A DNA stretch of 64,000 bases. Origin: Sphagnum compactum. Its lineage: Eukaryota > Bryophyta > Sphagnopsida > Sphagnales. The number at the start of each line of letters is the position of its first letter. Within the stretch, counting starts at the first letter, position 1. Below are positions 59,127-64,000 of this stretch, in pieces. The notes under the pieces were generated by a model, which did no database searches, was not told the DNA's origin, and was given only the letters and a program-made list of their open reading frames with translations. A program made the position numbers and the translations under genes. Where the stretch lies: the NCBI GenBank assembly GCA_965153455.1, contig OZ234499.1:10784271-10848270 (forward strand), given 5' to 3'.

Positions 59127-61532
59127 ATTTCATCTTTCTCAAAAGCAACTTCAAATTTCTCTAATTCTTTTTTTAGATTTTCATTTGTTTCGATGTATTC
59201 TATTAAGTTAAATTGAAATTTACAACCTACCTTAAGGTCATTAGGCCAATTTTTTTTCACAAATATAACTTCTTCAAAATTTTAATATGTAAACAACATT
59301 TTTTACAATTACTAATTATTCTTACTAAGGAAAAAGTCCTTTCCATTTTAATTTGTGATACAACAATGCCTAACATTTGGTGAACAAGAAAACCAACACT
59401 AGGAAACATTATTTCATATTTTTCCCATCATCAAACAGAACATTTGATGTCCTTCACATCCACTTGATATTGTTTGAAAATCAACAACTTCATGTTGTCG
59501 AGCTTTTTTGTTAATTCATTGGTACTTGTAGTTTGTTCAAAGATATCCAAACTATAATTTTGATTAAAGATATCCTTGTCAACAAAATTCCTTTTAGACT
59601 TTATTGAAGCATGTAGATGTTCATGGCATTTCATCAACATAAGATACAAAGATTTCTTACCCTAATCTTGAACAACAACACCTTGTTCCCTTCCAATAAA
59701 TGAAGATACTATGAAAAGGCTTTTAATGCTAGGATCTAACATTGAGGAAATCATGTTGTGAACTTTTTTTCTTTATATTTCCTTAAGAATGAAAAGAAAA
59801 AATCCAATACATTATAAACTTCCCTTTTGATGTTAGAAGCTAGTAAAGCCAATTCATTATCATTTGCATCATTCTCCATTAAGCTAACAAAAGATGGCAC
59901 AACTTCATTTTCTTCCTTAAGTTTTAAATTCATGGAAATTGTAGAATGTAATGCATCACTAAGTAACCAACATCCATGAAATTGGTTTACAACATAAGAA
60001 GTGACCATGGTAGAAAAAATCCACAATGATGTAAGAGATGTGCCATGTTAGGGGAGGTGGCACTCAACTAATAACCTTCATAATAGTTTGTTTGCTGTAA
60101 ATATAGAGCATAATATGTGCTTGAAATTGTAACACCTCTTGAAACATGAATAACTTGTTAGCAAACTTACAAAACTATAACAAGTAGATTAATCTAGTGT
60201 TCAATCCTATATGATCAAAAAGAAAAGTTTTAACGTTGAGAAAATGTCTAAGATAAGCAAAAATTCCTTGTTTTAACTAGGGTATTTAGTTTCTTAGGCG
60301 AATGCCAACTTCAACACATGTTTTATTCCACTCATGTTTTCCCTTCCCAAAACTTTTGCAAATATGCTTGTGCATATTCGATAAAAACATATTTCATATT
60401 TCTGCACACTTTTCCATTTGTTGTGTAATATTGACATGCTTTGGAAAAAACATGATTAAAACAAATTCCTTGAAAACTTTCCTTTAAACCAAAAGATTCA
60501 TAATTACACAATTGATTTCAATGCACTTATCATTGTATTGAGGTTAGACCTTTCATCTTTGACATAAGCAATTTTTTTCCTTAGACTTGTCCAATACTTC
60601 TTCAATAAATTTGTCAATCTTCAAGCAAAGGTTTGTTTTGAAATTTCTATAGCTTTAAACAAGTTAATAGTGACATGTTTTATTGCTAATCACCACCCAA
60701 AAAGTTAATAACTAAATTAAACACATCATATGCCCCTTTCGACATTAGAGATCAAAGACAACAATCACAAAATGATATTAGGTCAATGTTGGAAAAACAT
60801 AAAATTGATTATTTTTCTCCTCTAGCCCTAATAATATTTCTTATGAAAAATGCCTTTTGGAAAGGAATTTAATTCTTGGATACAAGTATAAAGCTAAACA
60901 CTTAAGCTATACATTTTTCACTAATTGGATCAACAAATTATTTTTCACAATCAAAATACCAAGGTCTTCAAGAAACTCTTCTTACTACACATCATCCGTT
61001 TTGCAGGAATCTTTCACAACAAAAAAAATCGAGATAGATCTCTAAACACATTTGGCCTTTTTTTGGCTAGTTGGTTTCCATTTGTTCTTATCATTAAATG
61101 GGTCACTTTTTGCTCAAACCTTTTTACAACAATAACATGATTTTTATCCACATGTTTTTCAAAGATGTTACTCCATTTCTTTTATAATTTGAATTAACCC
61201 GTTTTTTGCTTGTGTTCTTGGATTGGATACATTGACCATGCCATTATAACAAAGGATATGACACATAATGTTAACATGCTTAACATTTACCTCTTGGTTA
61301 TCATTTACATAATAAAAAACTAACATAAAGAAGTTATTTTATGTAGTTTCCGAAAATTTCTTTGAGCATGCAATTTTTTGAGGTGAGTTTTCTTAATTTC
61401 TTCTTCATTGTTTGGATTTTTGCTTTTTTCAATTTGCACATTGGGATTATCTTCCCACCTTTCTTCCATTTCTTCCATAACTACATCATTCATGTAAATT
61501 TCACATTTCATTACAACAAACTTTATTTTCAT
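59127..61532 (-). pseudogene. Decayed hAT transposase
   Basis: On the minus strand, fragments of a plant hAT transposase occur in the correct order but in different frames with many stops. From the N-terminus: a BED-type finger (C-x3-C near 61250-61267 and H-x4-H near 61140), the following HVIVVKRFEQKV, FLEDLGILIVKNNLLIQLV (about 60920-60977), a SKGAYDVFNLVINF block typical of the DUF659-like catalytic region (about 60700-60745), a KYVFIEYAQAYLQK block (near 60370), GCWLLSDALHSTI (59930-59975), a LDFFFSFLRKYKEKK block (about 59765-59815), and a C-terminal dimerisation region (SQIKMERTFSLVRI and a basic C-terminus, about 59130-59360). The family catalyses cut-and-paste transposition with 8-bp target duplications. 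The copy cannot encode a working enzyme. The open minus-strand frames at 61532-61320, 60026-59751 and 59649-59431 are surviving pieces of it. Confidence 0.85.
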
Positions 61533-63373
61533 TTTTAAAAGATTGATCCATTAGTAGTTTTCACAAGAATAGTATGAGGAAAATGGAGAAAATTAATTAA
61601 TTTTCTTTTCTACCACAAATCATTATAAATGTCACAATATCCACATTACTATAAAACCATGATTTTTATTCTAGTAGCATCATGTCTAAAATGATTACAT
61701 AGTCAATATCTAGAATACACTAATAATTTAAACTGATCAAATGTGTCCATCATGACTAACATCAAAAGTAACAATATTTGTTATAACCAAAATATCTAGC
61801 ATTATAGTCAAATCAAATAATATGTTGCACATGTGATAAATGTTCATGCTCATGTGGACTTGTTTATGTTGACTAATACAACTAACATGATTAAAATTAC
61901 TTATAAAGTATGACATGCATGATTACATGATACACATGATTATAATGTTAGTTTTTAATGACATGATAATAGTAAAATGGAAAAAAATCATGTTTTCATT
62001 TTAAAAACTTCATTACGAAAAAACTAACAATAAGATATAGTTATCATGTTTTCAATTATTATTTCATAATTATTCAAATAAATAAGTAATTTAGAAGGGG
62101 AATTTTGAAAAACAATTGTAATAAAAAATGGAGTATTAATATGAAATTTGCTACTTTTATAAATATTATAGAAAATAAATCATGATAATTAACTAAATGT
62201 ACATGCTAATATTGGATTATTCAAATTCCATGATTCAATTAATATTTATGATGAATCAATTGAATGCATATTTATCTCCAAATTAAATTAGGCCCAAACT
62301 AAACCATTTATTTATGATAAAATGACATGAATAACATGGAAGAATAAAATAAAATAATTTATTTTAATTTATTAAAAATAGAATAAAACTAATGTAGATG
62401 TGATTTAAATAGAAATTAATATTAATAAAAATTAACTAAATTTATAGAATATAAATTAAAATCCATTGTTAGTACAAAAACTTGCTAACGTTGAATTCAA
62501 TTTTTGTATTTTATTACAAAAATTGATATATGATTGAAGACAAACAAATTTTGATAACATAATCTTACAAGTGAAATTGTCTTGTTATGATAAATATATG
62601 GCATGAATCAACAAATGTAAATTAATGTACAATGTGTAAACATTTGGATTCAAAATATTGTAAAATTTAAGTCAACAATGAAAATAAGGAAACCAAATAT
62701 AGCTAAATAATTACATGCCAAATATGTAACCCAAGCAAAACAAAAAAGGACATTGTTTAAAATTTTGAAACAAATATATAATTTTTTGTTCACATTTTGA
62801 AATTGAAGGAATCACAAAGTTCAATGTGATTATGATAGTAAATTAGTTTTACTTAAATAATTATAGATTATAACCCAATCAAAGATTTTAAGCATTATAT
62901 ATGAATTTATGAATTAAATGATCTAATTATTTGTTCACATATTGAAACTAAAGAGATTACAAAATACAATGTAATTGTGAAAATAAATTTTTAATCTAAA
63001 TAATTATATTTCAGAAATTACATATGAATTTTTGTAATAAATATTTAAAAAATCTTAATTTTTGTACATTTTGAATTGGAATTAATCACAAATTTGAAAT
63101 GGAATTAATCACACAGTTCCATATAATTATGAAAGTAAATAAATTAGATGTACCTAAATATTTTTTGAATATATAATTCAATTCAAAATTTCAAAACAAA
63201 ATCTGAATATGTTAATTAATGAGTATTTAAAATAATTATAAGTTACACATATTTTAAACTAAAAAAATTACAAAGTAAATCAATTAGATCAAATAATGAT
63301 ATAAAAAAATGCAATTTTTGTTCAAAATATGTGTTTATATCTTTTTCGATGTCATTGTTTGTCATCATATGAG
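61533..63373. other. Extremely AT-rich sequence
   Basis: No gene recognised. The segment may include the 5' part of the hAT element, but no matching terminus was found. Blocks such as TCACAAAGTTCAATGTGATTATGA (first near 62810), AGATTACAAAATACAATGTAATTGTGA (near 62952) and AATCACACAGTTCCATATAATTATGA (near 63108) recur, suggesting a diverged tandem repeat with a period of about 140-160 bp. Confidence 0.45.
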
Positions 63374-63430
63374 GTGATGGCTTGATGGTTAAGGTCGTGG
63401 AATGGGCTGAAATCCAAGGTCAAAGGTGGC
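63374..63430 (+). repeat. Weak SINE-like A-box region
   Basis: GGTGATGGCTTGATGGTTAAGG resembles the tRNA A-box and the TTAAGG words of the other candidates, followed by GGTCAAAGG as a poor B-box. Listed only as a possible degraded member. Confidence 0.2.
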
Positions 63431-64000
63431 AATGTTTTGGATTCATTTATGGTTTCTTTTTAAAAATAGAATGTCATTATACATTGATAAAAATAATTTA
63501 ATTTTAAATTTGAAAATCAAATTAGTAATGCCACATCAACTAGTAGCTTTAATCATTTTAGATGATCGTTTTTAGTCATGTTAATCATATAATTTTAGTC
63601 ACATTTGTGTCAAAAACAATTGGTTTGTTTTGATTACATCCATTATCTTCTTTCAACGCTTTGATGAACAAAAGCACTACTAAAGAAAAGAAGGTTTTCA
63701 AGAAAAATCTTCTCAAGAACCTTTCCTACAAATCCAAACACAAAAAGAAAAATGACAAAAAAAAACAAGAACAACAAAATCATAGAAAACAATAAACAAT
63801 GAGAAATAAGCATACAATGCTTAGCCACTAGCAACAAGAAATGAAGAATGAGCTTGTGGGTGGGCCCTTTATTCTTCAAGAAGAGAAAAGTGAAAAGTTA
63901 CTTGCGGCATTGCCACACAATTTAAAACTCCAAACCCTAACTTTTGATTCTTCTAGAAATACTTAACTTGCAAAACTTGGGTATCACAAGATTTGATACC
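63431..64000. other. AT-rich end of window, no gene recognised
   Basis: The minus-strand frame at 63879-63643 is Phe/Leu-rich because of the A-rich plus strand and is not supported as a gene. Confidence 0.4.

Overview
This is plant nuclear DNA from a large, AT-rich, repeat-rich genome. The evidence is a BOI/BRG-type RING E3 ligase gene, a spliced gene with plant-like GT-AG introns, a plant hAT transposon relic, TTTAGGG-like tracts, and an inserted fragment of mitochondrial rpl2. The species cannot be fixed from this window, but it is a land plant. No CRISPR array, operon or rRNA gene is present, and I saw no intact tRNA gene.

Only two loci look like intact genes, and both lie in the less AT-rich 11-24 kb block. 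The first is a plus-strand gene at 11414-15628. I reconstructed six coding exons whose phases all agree (about 573 aa); its C-terminal half looks like a FAM20-like atypical kinase. The second is a minus-strand gene at 23921-21746. It has four coding exons in consistent phase (about 425 aa), starts MAVQAQYPSN, and ends in a C-terminal RING finger typical of the BOI/BRG E3 ligases.

The first 7 kb holds gene debris: a decayed coiled-coil plus RING/PHD-like zinc-ligand gene (2846-4281), a second decayed reading frame broken only by in-frame stops (5352-6063), and a relic of a SUVR-type pre-SET domain (6717-6960). At 20147-20512 is the 3' part of mitochondrial rpl2 with one internal TGA.

The rest, mainly 25-64 kb, is transposon-derived or featureless. 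A decayed hAT transposase (59127-61532, minus) sits next to a terminal sequence that begins CAATGTTGGGC. Three non-autonomous elements share related ends or interiors: 27244-27610 has a perfect 8-bp target duplication, 32318-32569 has a 7/8 one, and 57450-57890 is a diverged copy. Other MITE-like elements are at 25266-25467, 34462-34792 and 35445-35780, the last flanked by TTA. Candidate tRNA-derived SINEs, several minisatellites, CCTA/TAGG-rich tracts and dispersed repeat pairs fill much of the remainder. I found no clearly new biological system. The most informative signals are the hAT family with its non-autonomous partners, the organelle-derived rpl2 piece, and gene relics whose stops look like C-to-T decay.
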